A DNA stretch of 64,000 nt, taken from contig CAYFGQ010000010.1 of assembly GCA_964342525.1 (NCBI GenBank), positions 1-64,000 of the forward strand, in the 5' to 3' direction. The translations under genes and the position numbers were made by a program. The notes beneath the pieces were generated by a model, which saw nothing but the letters and a program-made list of their open reading frames with translations, ran no database searches and had not been told where the DNA came from. Numbering within the stretch: position 1 is the stretch's first letter; each line of letters starts with the position of its first letter. Below are positions 9,420 to 18,313 of this stretch, one piece after another. Source of the stretch: G963676205 sp964342525. Its GTDB lineage: Bacteria; Campylobacterota; Campylobacteria; Campylobacterales; Arcobacteraceae.

Positions 9420-10280
9420 ATGTATAAAACAATCATTCTCTTTTTATTAATCTTTTTTTTTAATACTCCTATTTTTGCAGGAAGTTTTTTAGTAAATATG
9501 GGTATTTCTCAATTAAATACTGATGCAAATGAAATAGTATATGAAAATAGTGAGAAAACTAGTGAACTTAATTGGAAAGTTGATAGTGCGTATCTAATTG
9601 ATTTAGATTTACAATATCTCTTTCTTAATAGATTTATATTAAACACTAATCTAAAGAAAAACTATAATGAATCAAATACAAATATGACAAATCATAACTA
9701 TTCATCCTCAACAAATACAACTTATAGTGATACAACAGTTAAAGACGTAAACCTTTATGATCTAAACCTAAAATATCTACTCTATGCAATTAAAAACCAT
9801 ATCTTTTTTACTCAAATTGGAGCAAAACAAGAAACATATAAATGGGAAGCAAAAAATAATGAAGGTTCTCCTGAAATATCATATGAGCAGGATATCTCAA
9901 ACATATATTTAGGATTAGGAATAATATCAAATCTCTTTAGTGACTTACAAATGATTATAAACTACAATTATTCAAATAATGTAAAAATAGAGGCATATGA
10001 TATACATCATAATAGAACCACATACGGGGCAGACTATGTTACCTATTCAGATCATCTAGAAGATGGAACAATGGAAGAAAAAAACATAGCAATCTATTTT
10101 ATGCCTTCAAAAACTTTTAGTATATATTTTGCATACAACGATACAAACTATAAAACAGTAAAAGGATACACAGACATAAATTTTGTGGGGACAAGTAGAT
10201 CGGGATCTACAAAAGCTGAGACAGCAGGAGCAAATAATAAATCCACATTTTATAAAATAGGATTAAGGTATTTCTTTTAA
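9420..10280 (+). CDS. Predicted outer-membrane beta-barrel protein
   Basis: A 286-residue protein with a signal peptide (residues 1-20, cleaved near IFAG). It has alternating polar/aromatic beta strands throughout (for example LIDLDLQYLFLNRFIL, MIINYNYSNN) and a last strand KIGLRYFF ending in Phe, the usual signal for insertion by the BAM machinery. I do not recognise the family. It follows the 450-residue lipoprotein gene across a hairpin. No Shine-Dalgarno sequence precedes the ATG, so translation might be leaderless or coupled. It converges with luxS. Confidence 0.65.
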   Translation: MYKTIILFLLIFFFNTPIFAGSFLVNMGISQLNTDANEIVYENSEKTSELNWKVDSAYLIDLDLQYLFLNRFILNTNLKKNYNESNTNMTNHNYSSSTNTTYSDTTVKDVNLYDLNLKYLLYAIKNHIFFTQIGAKQETYKWEAKNNEGSPEISYEQDISNIYLGLGIISNLFSDLQMIINYNYSNNVKIEAYDIHHNRTTYGADYVTYSDHLEDGTMEEKNIAIYFMPSKTFSIYFAYNDTNYKTVKGYTDINFVGTSRSGSTKAETAGANNKSTFYKIGLRYFF

Positions 10281-10309
10281 TTAGAGTAACTAATATTTAG
10301 TTACTCTAA
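10281..10309. terminator. Bidirectional terminator between the barrel gene and luxS
   Basis: TTAGAGTAACTA / TAGTTACTCTAA is a perfect 12-bp stem with a 5-base loop in the short gap between two convergent genes. T-rich DNA lies on the right and A-rich DNA on the left. Confidence 0.75.
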
Positions 10310-10316
10310 ATCTATT

Positions 10317-10832
10317 TTAAGCACCAAGCTTTTTTAATTGTTTTTTTGTAAGTTCGATATCTTTGTTTTCCATTACACCAACACCATTTTTAACTACAAA
10401 TTTTGCAGTTTTTTGTGCTGATTTTAATGAGTGCATTTTAAATGTTCCACATTGGTATACATTTAATTCTGGAATATCTTTTTCAGATTTTACTTTAAGT
10501 ACATCTTCCATTGCTTTTAATGTAGCTTTTGCAACTTTTTTAGCACTTGGTGTTCCTAAACATGACATATAAAAACCTGTTCTACAACCCATAGGTGAAC
10601 AATCAATAATCTCTATATTTTTTCCGTTTAAATGCTCTCTAATAAATCCAGCAAAAAGATGTTCTAATGTATGAATACCTCTTCCTGTCATCTTATCTTC
10701 ATTTGGTTTATGAATTCTAATATCAAATACAGTGATAATATCACCCTTTGGTGAAGTCATTGTTTTTGCAACTCTAACTGCAGGTGCATACATCTTTACG
10801 TGGTCTACTTTAAAACTATCTAATAATGGCAT
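10317..10832 (-). CDS. luxS: S-ribosylhomocysteine lyase
   Basis: The 171-residue enzyme splits S-ribosylhomocysteine into homocysteine and DPD, the precursor of autoinducer-2. The metal ligands His54 and His58 in HTLEH, the catalytic Cys83 in MGCRTGFY and the metal ligand Cys128 in YQCGTFK are all present. It is slightly longer than the family's usual 155-165 residues. It lies 31 bases downstream of an aminotransferase gene in the same direction. In this lineage it mainly serves the activated methyl cycle; whether AI-2 is used as a signal here is not shown. Confidence 0.96.
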   Translation of the reverse strand: MPLLDSFKVDHVKMYAPAVRVAKTMTSPKGDIITVFDIRIHKPNEDKMTGRGIHTLEHLFAGFIREHLNGKNIEIIDCSPMGCRTGFYMSCLGTPSAKKVAKATLKAMEDVLKVKSEKDIPELNVYQCGTFKMHSLKSAQKTAKFVVKNGVGVMENKDIELTKKQLKKLGA

Positions 10833-10863
10833 TTTTTCCCTTTTTGTTTAAATTTTTAATTTA

Positions 10864-11964
10864 TTATTTTGTTAAATTCTCTAAGAACACTTTATTTGCT
10901 GTTCCATCAAATGTTCTTACACCAATCTCATCAAGAGCAAGTTCGATTGCATTTACAACCCATGATGCTTCATAATTTTCAACAAGTCCCATATGATTGA
11001 TCCTAAAGATTTTACCTTTTAAGTGATCTTGTCCACCTGCTATGTTTACATTATATTTTGTTTTTAATATTTTTCTTATCTCATTAGAATTTTCTGTATA
11101 GATTGTACTCATAGCATTTGCAGGAGATGTTGGATATACATCCATACCTATAGCAGTTAAAGCCTCTCTTGTTGAACTTGCTAATTTTGCTGTTTGAGCA
11201 TAAAGATTTTCATGTCCAATCTCTTTTATCTTTTTTAAGATAGCTCCAAGACCAATAATAAGTGTAGTAGCAGCAGTATAAGCTGTAGTATTTGTTCTTT
11301 GTTTTTTGATCTCACTTAAAAGATTTAGATAATATCCAAAAGGTTTAAGCTCTATCTTTGCAACAGCAGCATTACTAAATCCAATCATTGAAAGACCAGG
11401 AGGTAACATAAGAGCTTTTTGACTTCCTGTAATCAGAGCATCAATATTTGTAGTATCTACTTTTTCAACACCAACAGCAGTAATACCATCAGCAATGATC
11501 ATAACCTCAGAGTTTATCTCTTTTACTTGTTTTGCAATCTCTTCAACTGGATGTCTTAGTCCTCCAGCACTTTCACAAACTTGAATATAAATAGCATCTA
11601 TATCAGAATCATTTTTGATTATTTCTACTACCTCTTCAACAGAAGCTGGTGTATTCCATTCATATTTTAATTCAGTATTTTCAATATTAAAGGCTTTACA
11701 AATTTTTCCAAATCTTTCACCAAATTTTCCAGCATTAATTGTAAGTGCTTTTTTATGACAAAGGTTTGTGATACAAGCTTCCATTGCACCTGTTCCAGAA
11801 GAAGCTAACATAACAGCTTCATCCATACCAAATAGTTCGATTAATAATTCTCTTGTCTCTTTGAAGATTGCTTCAAACTCCGGTGTTCTATGGTGTATAG
11901 TCTCATCACCCATAGCTTTTCTAACAAATTCAGGTACTGGTGTAGGACCAGGAGTTAATAACAT
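10864..11964 (-). CDS. Class V aminotransferase (alanine-glyoxylate/serine-pyruvate type)
   Basis: A 366-residue pyridoxal-phosphate enzyme. It begins MLLTPGPTPVPEFV, a hallmark of this subgroup, has the cofactor-binding SSGTGAMEA loop near residue 60, the Asp in IIADGITAVGVE, and the Schiff-base lysine in TGSQKALMLPPG (about residue 190). Family members move amino groups between alanine or serine and glyoxylate or pyruvate, and some act on phosphoserine or ureidoglycine; the substrate cannot be read from sequence. It precedes luxS and may share its transcript. Confidence 0.85.
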   Translation of the reverse strand: MLLTPGPTPVPEFVRKAMGDETIHHRTPEFEAIFKETRELLIELFGMDEAVMLASSGTGAMEACITNLCHKKALTINAGKFGERFGKICKAFNIENTELKYEWNTPASVEEVVEIIKNDSDIDAIYIQVCESAGGLRHPVEEIAKQVKEINSEVMIIADGITAVGVEKVDTTNIDALITGSQKALMLPPGLSMIGFSNAAVAKIELKPFGYYLNLLSEIKKQRTNTTAYTAATTLIIGLGAILKKIKEIGHENLYAQTAKLASSTREALTAIGMDVYPTSPANAMSTIYTENSNEIRKILKTKYNVNIAGGQDHLKGKIFRINHMGLVENYEASWVVNAIELALDEIGVRTFDGTANKVFLENLTK

Positions 11965-12092
11965 ATTATTTTCCTATATTAAATTTCATGCACCTTTTAT
12001 AAAATTAAATTTTTAGAGGTGCTCATTGGTTTAAATTATACCAAATAAAAATTATGATAGAGTTTACATAAGTTTTTTGTATAAGGTATTTA

Positions 12093-14006
12093 ATGTTAGG
12101 TTTATTTAAACAGTACACTTCTAAAGATTTGATTGAGCAACTCAATAAAAAGGTTTTTGTTGCAAGCAAAGCTGAAGCAATGTTAAAAAATGTAAATATA
12201 AACTACATTGATAATTCTGGTAAAAATTTCTATCACCATGTGGCATCCCACGAAAATATTGAATCTATCAAATGGCTATCAAAATATAAACTAGATATAA
12301 ATAAAGAAGACAATGATGGATTAACTCCATTAATGATAGCTTCAAGAACGGGAATGATAAATGCCATACATACCCTTATAGCAAGAGGTGCTGATGTAGA
12401 GCACAAAAATAAATATGGTCGTAATGCATTACAAGAAGCAGTATTAAATGGTAATGTTAAAGGTTTAGAACAAGTATATGCAAAAACAAAAAATAAAACA
12501 CCCCTTGATGTTAGGGGTAAAAATCTTTTAGCCTTAGCAGTAGAAAGTACAAATATCTATATGGTTCGAAGAATCCTAGAGCTTAATACCATAAAACTTG
12601 AAGAAAAAGATGGTAATGGCGACACTGTACTTTTTGAAAATAACTGTTTTAAATATCCAGATATATTAAAAGCAATAATTGATTATGAAATAGATTTAAA
12701 CCAGCTAGACTCTAAAGGAAATAGCTTTTTGTCTTATTGTATTTCAAGGGAAGATGATACAAATGAGGTATTTAAAGTTGCTTTAGAAAATGGCGCAGAT
12801 ATTAATACACAATCTTCCAAAGGAAGAACTATTTTAATGGACTTTATTGCAGGTATTAGAACCTTTGAAAATGAATCAGCAGAGTACAAAAAAAATGTAC
12901 TTGATACTATTGCAGTAATGTTATATTATGAGATTGATCTGAATGCAGTGGATGAAAATGGGGAAAATATACTATTTTATGCCCTAAGATTAAATGAACT
13001 CACTGTAACAGATCTCTTACTAGAAAATGATGTGAATCCAAATTGTGTAAACAATAAAAAAGAAACACCCCTTTCACTTATGGCTCTTCAAGGATATGAT
13101 CAATTTAGAGTAACCACCTCTTTAGTAAATGCGGGGGCATTACCAAACACAGAAGATGAAGAGGGACAAACCCTGATTGAAAAACTAATCTCTTATGAAC
13201 TTTATAATCATAATGGGAAAAAACTTCCTTTAAAAGTGAAAAAAGAAGTAAAAGAAAATGGAAGATATCTAGCTATCTTAGAGATGATCCTACAAAATAC
13301 AGATGCAAATCTAAGGACTCTAAACTCAAAAGGGGAACCATATTTCTTCGAAGCAGTATTTTATGGTAACTTAGAGATTGTAAAAATCCTAAAAACCTAT
13401 GGAGCTGATATTAATCAAAATGATAAGGATCAAAAAAACATAGTATTTAGATTTATGGCTATGAATGAAACCTTCAAAAATGATGTGGAAAAGAAAAAAT
13501 ATCTAACCCTACTAAAAAATATAATCCCTATGGGTGTAAATCTAAATGAAAAAGATGACTTTGGAGGGACAACCCTTCATAAAGCTATCTTAGCAAATGA
13601 TGAACAAACTATAAAGATACTTATCAATGCTGGGGCTGATCTTATGGCGATAGATCATCGTGGAAGAAATATGATCCATAATACCATCTGGAAAAACAAG
13701 ATCAAACTATTTAGACTTATCTACTCATACAATTCAAAGCTTTTAAATAAACCAGATAAATTTGGAGTACTACCAATCAATTATGCTGCATTTTTAGGTT
13801 ATGAAGATATGGTTATAGAATTACTTGCAGCAGGATCACAGGTAAATAACCCTTACAATAAGGGAAAATATATTTTAGACTTTTTAGAAAAGTTCCATGG
13901 AAATCTATTAACTCTAGAAGATAAAGCCACTACACCAATGGCTAAACAAAAAATCCATACATTAGTTGATATTATGAAAGAGGAATTTAATATCTTCAAA
14001 AAGTAA
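12093..14006 (+). CDS. Ankyrin-repeat protein
   Basis: A 637-residue cytosolic protein made largely of ankyrin repeats. Clear units include DGLTPLMIASRTGMINAI (about residue 74), GRNALQEAVLNGNV, GGTTLHKAILANDEQTIK (about 490), RGRNMIHNTIWKNKIK and FGVLPINYAAFLGYED, with weaker repeats in between; I count at least a dozen. There is no signal peptide or membrane span. Ankyrin arrays bind proteins, so a scaffold role is likely, but no partner is evident. Neighbours are an aminotransferase and convergent fliM. It is one of the longest genes in the left half. Confidence 0.85.
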   Translation: MLGLFKQYTSKDLIEQLNKKVFVASKAEAMLKNVNINYIDNSGKNFYHHVASHENIESIKWLSKYKLDINKEDNDGLTPLMIASRTGMINAIHTLIARGADVEHKNKYGRNALQEAVLNGNVKGLEQVYAKTKNKTPLDVRGKNLLALAVESTNIYMVRRILELNTIKLEEKDGNGDTVLFENNCFKYPDILKAIIDYEIDLNQLDSKGNSFLSYCISREDDTNEVFKVALENGADINTQSSKGRTILMDFIAGIRTFENESAEYKKNVLDTIAVMLYYEIDLNAVDENGENILFYALRLNELTVTDLLLENDVNPNCVNNKKETPLSLMALQGYDQFRVTTSLVNAGALPNTEDEEGQTLIEKLISYELYNHNGKKLPLKVKKEVKENGRYLAILEMILQNTDANLRTLNSKGEPYFFEAVFYGNLEIVKILKTYGADINQNDKDQKNIVFRFMAMNETFKNDVEKKKYLTLLKNIIPMGVNLNEKDDFGGTTLHKAILANDEQTIKILINAGADLMAIDHRGRNMIHNTIWKNKIKLFRLIYSYNSKLLNKPDKFGVLPINYAAFLGYEDMVIELLAAGSQVNNPYNKGKYILDFLEKFHGNLLTLEDKATTPMAKQKIHTLVDIMKEEFNIFKK

Positions 14007-14009
14007 AAA

Positions 14010-14025
14010 AAGGATTTATATCCTT
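14010..14025. terminator. Small hairpin between convergent ankyrin gene and fliM
   Basis: AAGGAT / ATCCTT with a 4-base loop and A/T flanks sits in the 21-base gap. It is short, so its efficiency is uncertain. Confidence 0.4.
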
Positions 14026-14027
14026 AA

Positions 14028-15158
14028 TTACTTAGGTCTTCTTGAATATTCCTGAGCTTTTTTCTCATCCTCTTTTTCTTTTAATAATCTTTGAATATTA
14101 TCAGCAGATTCTTTTGCTTTTTGAATTCTCTCTTCTCTCATTTCACGTAAGATTTCAAGAGTTTCTTGTTTTTCTTTATCGATATTTGATTGGATTTGTA
14201 TAGCTTTTCTATTATTTGATAAACCAGATACAGATAAGAATTTTTCCTTATTGTTTACATATATTTTTGCTAAAGAAGAATTAGCATTTTTATTAAAAAT
14301 AATAATATCATCCTCTTTTAGATTTAAAAGGTCTAGAACATTTAATTCAGTCTCTGCCATCATAGCTTCAATCTTCATACGTGCACCAGAAATAAGAGTA
14401 GTAATATCTTGTCTTCTACTTTGTTTTTTATTTTTACCTTCAGCAAATATCTTCTCAACGATCTTACCAAGTAATGGCTCAATATATGAAATAGGATAAC
14501 AAATAGATAAGAATCCAGATTCCTCATCAACAGTGATTTCAAGTACAACTAGAAGTACAATTTCATGGTCAGAAATTACCTGAATAGCATTTGCATTTGT
14601 ATCCCTAGATTCAATTCTAAAATTTAAGGTACTCACTTCATCCCAAGTATCATATAAATGGCTCACTAAAAGTTTATAAAAGTGATCTAAAATTTCCACT
14701 TCAATCTCAGTAAGCTCCCTATCGATATTATCACTTGCTCCAACTGCACCACTTCCAAGAAGCTCAGCAATAATTTTATGTGAAATCACAGGGTTGGTTT
14801 CCACAACAATCCTACCCTCTAAAGGTTTGATAGATAAAGTATTCAGTGATGTAAGCTGAGGAATAGAAAGAATAAACTCCCCATATGTCATCTGCTCAAT
14901 GGAGTATAATTTGATATCCACAATCTTTCTAAGCATAGCAGAAAGGTCTGTAATAAGATCCCTAAGCATCTTATCATGCATAGTTGAGAAAGCTTTAAAT
15001 TGATCCCCTGAAATCCTATTTGGTTTTTTGAAATCATAGATTGAATAGTTTTTCTCTTTGGATACGACGGGCTGTTCTTCAACGGCCTCAATCTCATCTC
15101 CCGATTCGGCTATATCTAAGAGCGCATCAATTTCATCTTGACTTAAAAATTCTGCCAT
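14028..15158 (-). CDS. fliM: Flagellar switch protein FliM
   Basis: A 376-residue C-ring protein. The N-terminal LSQDEIDALLDIAESG is the CheY-P binding peptide. The middle CheC-like domain contains LGSGAVGASD and the helix ending HLYDTWDEV. The C-terminal SpoA domain (about 260-330) includes LNVLDLLNLKEDDIIIFNK. A charged K/E-rich tail of about 45 residues follows, longer than in enterobacterial FliM. The gene is 8 bases downstream of flgI in a leftward pair. Confidence 0.95.
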   Translation of the reverse strand: MAEFLSQDEIDALLDIAESGDEIEAVEEQPVVSKEKNYSIYDFKKPNRISGDQFKAFSTMHDKMLRDLITDLSAMLRKIVDIKLYSIEQMTYGEFILSIPQLTSLNTLSIKPLEGRIVVETNPVISHKIIAELLGSGAVGASDNIDRELTEIEVEILDHFYKLLVSHLYDTWDEVSTLNFRIESRDTNANAIQVISDHEIVLLVVLEITVDEESGFLSICYPISYIEPLLGKIVEKIFAEGKNKKQSRRQDITTLISGARMKIEAMMAETELNVLDLLNLKEDDIIIFNKNANSSLAKIYVNNKEKFLSVSGLSNNRKAIQIQSNIDKEKQETLEILREMREERIQKAKESADNIQRLLKEKEDEKKAQEYSRRPK

Positions 15159-15166
15159 CTTCTAAC

Positions 15167-16222
15167 CTAATCTCTTATCTCTAGGTCAGCATCAATTGCC
15201 CCTAGATCTTTAACCATACGGATAGTTTCAATGATATCTTTTATATCAATCTTCATAATCTTTAAAGCTCTAATCAAATCAGAAACTGTTGGTAAACTCT
15301 TAGCATTTACCAATGCATTATTTAAATTGATTTGAATAGGTTCATTCCCTACTTTTACACCATCACCTATATCTACACCAGGGTTAATTGCTGGATTATT
15401 CCAGTTTTTATCACTTATATCCAATTGTTTAATTTTTAAAGTAAAGTTTTCTCTAGCCACTGTTATAGGTTTGATTTTTATATTTGATCCTGCTACAACT
15501 GTTTCTTTATTTAAATCAATTATAATCTTACCTCTAATTCCTGCTTCAACCTTTATCCCTTGGACAATAGCAAGAAACCTTACCATTGAAAGTTGGGCTG
15601 GCTTTTGAACCATAATTGTTCTAGTATCTATAGCGTAAGCTAAAGGTAAACCAAATCTTTTATTAATATTTGTTTCAACCAAAGAGGCTGTTTGAGCATC
15701 ATTTGAGATTAAACTAATTGTTAAAGAATTTTCATTTGCTAGTGTAAATGGGATCTCATTTTCTACAGTTGCTCCACTATAGATTATACCTGTAGTTTGA
15801 TTGTTTTTATCCCCTAAAACCTTACCTTGAGCTAGAGCATAGACTGTTCCATCTACCCCTTTTAATTGGGTAAGTAAAAGCTCCCCTTGATCGATAGATT
15901 TAGCATCACCTATAGCTGATACTTTTAAATTTATTTTATCCCCTTGCCTTGCAAATGGTGGTAAAGAGGAAGTGATCATAACAGCAGCAATATTTTTCGA
16001 TTTGATCGATGAAGTTGGGATTTTAATATAAGAGTTTCTAAGTAAATTTTGTAAAGATTGCATAGTAAATTGACTCTTATCACCTGAACCTTTTAGACCA
16101 ACTACTAAACCATAGCCAATCAATTGGTTTTCCCTTATTCCTACGATATTTGATATATCTTTGATAGTTTGTGCGTATATATTAACAACTAAAAAAAATA
16201 GTAAAAATACTATATTCTTCAA
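15167..16222 (-). CDS. flgI: Flagellar P-ring protein FlgI
   Basis: The 351-residue protein forms the P-ring bushing around the flagellar rod in the periplasm. It has a signal peptide (residues 1-17, cleaved near YAQT) and FlgI hallmarks: DISNIVGIRENQLIGYGLVVGLKGSGD near the N-terminus, ITSSLPPFARQGDKI, and the C-terminal segment TVSDLIRALKIMKI. Length is typical. It is divergent from the fliQ cluster and precedes fliM. Confidence 0.96.
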   Translation of the reverse strand: MKNIVFLLFFLVVNIYAQTIKDISNIVGIRENQLIGYGLVVGLKGSGDKSQFTMQSLQNLLRNSYIKIPTSSIKSKNIAAVMITSSLPPFARQGDKINLKVSAIGDAKSIDQGELLLTQLKGVDGTVYALAQGKVLGDKNNQTTGIIYSGATVENEIPFTLANENSLTISLISNDAQTASLVETNINKRFGLPLAYAIDTRTIMVQKPAQLSMVRFLAIVQGIKVEAGIRGKIIIDLNKETVVAGSNIKIKPITVARENFTLKIKQLDISDKNWNNPAINPGVDIGDGVKVGNEPIQINLNNALVNAKSLPTVSDLIRALKIMKIDIKDIIETIRMVKDLGAIDADLEIRD

Positions 16223-16281
16223 AAACTTTGTCCTGTGCAGTAAAATTGTAATATTTTATCTAAAATTTTATAAAACAAAGG

Positions 16282-16287
16282 TATAAT
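16282..16287 (+). promoter_or_regulatory. -10 element for the fliQ-side flagellar cluster
   Basis: TATAAT lies about 40 bases before the first start codon of the rightward cluster, in the intergenic region divergent from flgI. It looks like a vegetative promoter; no GG-N10-GC sigma-54 motif was found here. Confidence 0.4.
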
Positions 16288-16326
16288 ATTTTAAATTCGT
16301 GGTTGTATAACTATTAGGGAAAGATT

Positions 16327-17136
16327 GTGAATATATATATTTATGGTGATGATGCTTTTAAAAATGAAGTTGAAAATATAATCAACCATTCAAATCTTAG
16401 ACTATATCTTGATGAGAGTTGCCAAATTGAAGAAGTTGACTCTGCTGAGGCTATAAAGCTTTTAATAGAGCAAGAGCCTGAACATATATACCTAATAGAT
16501 AATGACAAGATATTAAAACCAAATAGCTTAAATAGTAAAATAAAATTTTTAAAACCTAAAGGTGCTATAGAGCAAAGTTTTCTAGAAGAACATGGAGTTT
16601 TAGACTCAAAGTTTGATTCCATTGAAGAGCTTATTAAAGACCTTAAAGAACAATATAAAGATAATGCTCCACCAGAACTTCTTGCTGAGCAAGATGAATT
16701 CTCACAAATTGATGAAGATCCTGTGGAGGAATACTCTTTTAACAATAGTATCGATTATGGGGAAGATGATATTGATACCCAAATTGAAGGTCTTACAAGT
16801 GATAATGATGATTTTGAGCAAGAGATAGAAGAAAATTATTTAGAAAACGATATAATAGAAGAAAATGACCAAGGCAATCAGTTACAGGAGTACTTTATGA
16901 CTGAAAATATTGATAGTATAGATAATATTAGTGAAGAAGCTATGTTAAATGCCCTTAACAACATGGATGATATTGATATCTCAAGCATCCAAAGCGCTTC
17001 ACCTACACCAACTGCATCAAATGTAGAGGAGATTAGTCTATCTGGTTCAAACGCAAATGCGAATGAAATAGCATCTTTGATATCTCAACTTTTAACTAAT
17101 AAAACCCTAGAGATAACAATAAAAGTAAAATCATAA
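16327..17136 (+). CDS. Acidic protein of the flagellar cluster, unknown function
   Basis: A 269-residue protein starting at a GTG codon. Residues 1-110 may form a small alpha/beta domain (MNIYIYGDDAFKNEVENI start, IYLIDNDKILKP strand), possibly receiver-like in topology but without the Asp/Lys motif set. Residues 120-220 are extremely rich in D, E and N and probably disordered. The C-terminus ends with a short amphipathic segment (ASLISQLLTNKTLEITIKVK). It leads a flagellar gene run (fliQ, FliJ-like, motE, fliL) and is separated from fliQ by 10 bases. I do not recognise the family; a role in export or switch assembly is inference from position. Confidence 0.6.
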   Translation: MNIYIYGDDAFKNEVENIINHSNLRLYLDESCQIEEVDSAEAIKLLIEQEPEHIYLIDNDKILKPNSLNSKIKFLKPKGAIEQSFLEEHGVLDSKFDSIEELIKDLKEQYKDNAPPELLAEQDEFSQIDEDPVEEYSFNNSIDYGEDDIDTQIEGLTSDNDDFEQEIEENYLENDIIEENDQGNQLQEYFMTENIDSIDNISEEAMLNALNNMDDIDISSIQSASPTPTASNVEEISLSGSNANANEIASLISQLLTNKTLEITIKVKS

Positions 17137-17146
17137 AAGGTTTTCT

Positions 17147-17416
17147 TTGGATCTATTAGGAATAGCTCAAAATACTGTAAAAATTATTTTAATATTAGGG
17201 CTTCCATCACTTATAGTGAGTATGATAATAGGTCTACTTATTAGTGTGTTTCAAGCAGTTACACAAATCAGTGATGCCAGCTTGAGTTTTGTTCCAAAAC
17301 TTATTTTAGTATTAGCTTTTATTCTTATTACACTACCATGGATTGGTGATAGTATGGAAACTTATACTATAGAGTTGTGGGATATGATTTTGCAATTTGG
17401 AAAACTTGGAGAATAA
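17147..17416 (+). CDS. fliQ: Flagellar export gate protein FliQ
   Basis: An 89-residue membrane protein with two hydrophobic spans (about 15-38 and 52-75), part of the FliPQR export gate. It matches FliQ in length and in the pattern LIVSMIIGLLISVFQAVTQISDASLSFVPK. Translation starts at TTG, with an AAAAGG ribosome site just upstream; no ATG is suitably placed. The following FliJ-like gene starts 2 bases after its stop. Confidence 0.95.
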   Translation: MDLLGIAQNTVKIILILGLPSLIVSMIIGLLISVFQAVTQISDASLSFVPKLILVLAFILITLPWIGDSMETYTIELWDMILQFGKLGE

Positions 17417-17418
17417 TA

Positions 17419-17823
17419 ATGATTGATAAATTATACAATCTAAAAAAACTCCAAACTGATCAAAAAATTCTAGAGCGTCAACAAGTCTTAACAAGTATAG
17501 CCCAAATCGAAGCAGATATAAAACAGATACAAGATGAACAATTTAATGTAAACCTCTCTGGTGGTGGTGCTATGGGGGATTTTTCAATTGTTCAAATGCA
17601 TAGAAATACTATGCTTTATAATATTCAAATTTTGAATGAAAGAAAAAGACATCTTCAAATAGAAGTGGATAAGTTTAACCAAGAGATTGTTGAACTACAA
17701 AAAGAGAGTGAACAATTTGAATATATAAAAAATGAAATAAAAAAAGAAGAGTATATAAAACAACAAAAACAAGAAGAGTTAAACAGTGATGAATATATGC
17801 AAGTAAAATGGATGGGAAAATGA
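17419..17823 (+). CDS. FliJ-like coiled-coil flagellar protein
   Basis: About 134 residues from the ATG at 17419, which has a GGAG site at a good distance; an in-frame start 42 bases earlier lies inside fliQ and is less likely. Nearly the whole protein is predicted coiled coil (KLQTDQKILERQQVLTSI, then NERKRHLQIEVDKFNQEIVE), broken by a glycine-rich NLSGGGAMGDF turn near residue 50. Size, position and the antiparallel hairpin layout fit FliJ, which links the FliI ATPase to FlhA, but similarity is structural. Its TGA overlaps the next ATG (ATGA). Confidence 0.65.
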   Translation: MIDKLYNLKKLQTDQKILERQQVLTSIAQIEADIKQIQDEQFNVNLSGGGAMGDFSIVQMHRNTMLYNIQILNERKRHLQIEVDKFNQEIVELQKESEQFEYIKNEIKKEEYIKQQKQEELNSDEYMQVKWMGK

Positions 17824-18299
17824 TAAAATACTTTACAATACTAGCTTTATTTTTAAACTTTACATTTGCAAATACTATGCAAGAGGGTGAGTTTGTAAAA
17901 GAGAAGCAAGAAATTGCTGCCTTAAAATCAGAACTTACGGATTTTTATAAGAAAAAAGAAGAAGAATATTTAGCTAGAAAAAAAGAGTTAGAGGATCTAC
18001 TTACAACTATAACAACTCAAAAAAAAGAGATCCAAGAACTTTATGATAAAAATAAAAAAATTTTAGATGATATTGAAGGGAAAGTTGCTTCAAAAACAAC
18101 AAATATCTATAATGCAATGAAACCAAAAGTAGCAGCTGGTATTTTTAGCCAGATGATAGATGATGGAAAGATTAATGATGTGTTTGATATTATTTTAAAA
18201 CTTAAAGAGAAAAAAGTAACACAATTGATGAAATTTTTAGGGGCAGAAAATTCTGCAATCATAACAAAGATGTTACATGATTATAAAGTTAAAAATTAA
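17820..18299 (+). CDS. MotE-family periplasmic flagellar chaperone
   Basis: About 159 residues from the ATG at 17820, which overlaps the previous stop as ATGA. It has a signal sequence (residues 1-17, FTFANT), a long coiled coil (about 28-95), then a compact domain with the pattern YNAMKPKVAAGIFSQM and LMKFLGAENSAIITKML. That is the MgtE-N-like fold of MotE proteins, which assist MotC/MotB stator assembly in Campylobacterota. The position between the FliJ-like gene and fliL fits a stator-related role. Confidence 0.75.
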   Translation: MIKYFTILALFLNFTFANTMQEGEFVKEKQEIAALKSELTDFYKKKEEEYLARKKELEDLLTTITTQKKEIQELYDKNKKILDDIEGKVASKTTNIYNAMKPKVAAGIFSQMIDDGKINDVFDIILKLKEKKVTQLMKFLGAENSAIITKMLHDYKVKN

Positions 18300-18313
18300 G
18301 ATAGGAGACTCTA

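Noticed and set aside
17377..17418. Earlier start for the FliJ-like protein within fliQ
   Set aside because: It would overlap fliQ by 40 bases without a ribosome site; the ATG at 17419 follows a GGAG.
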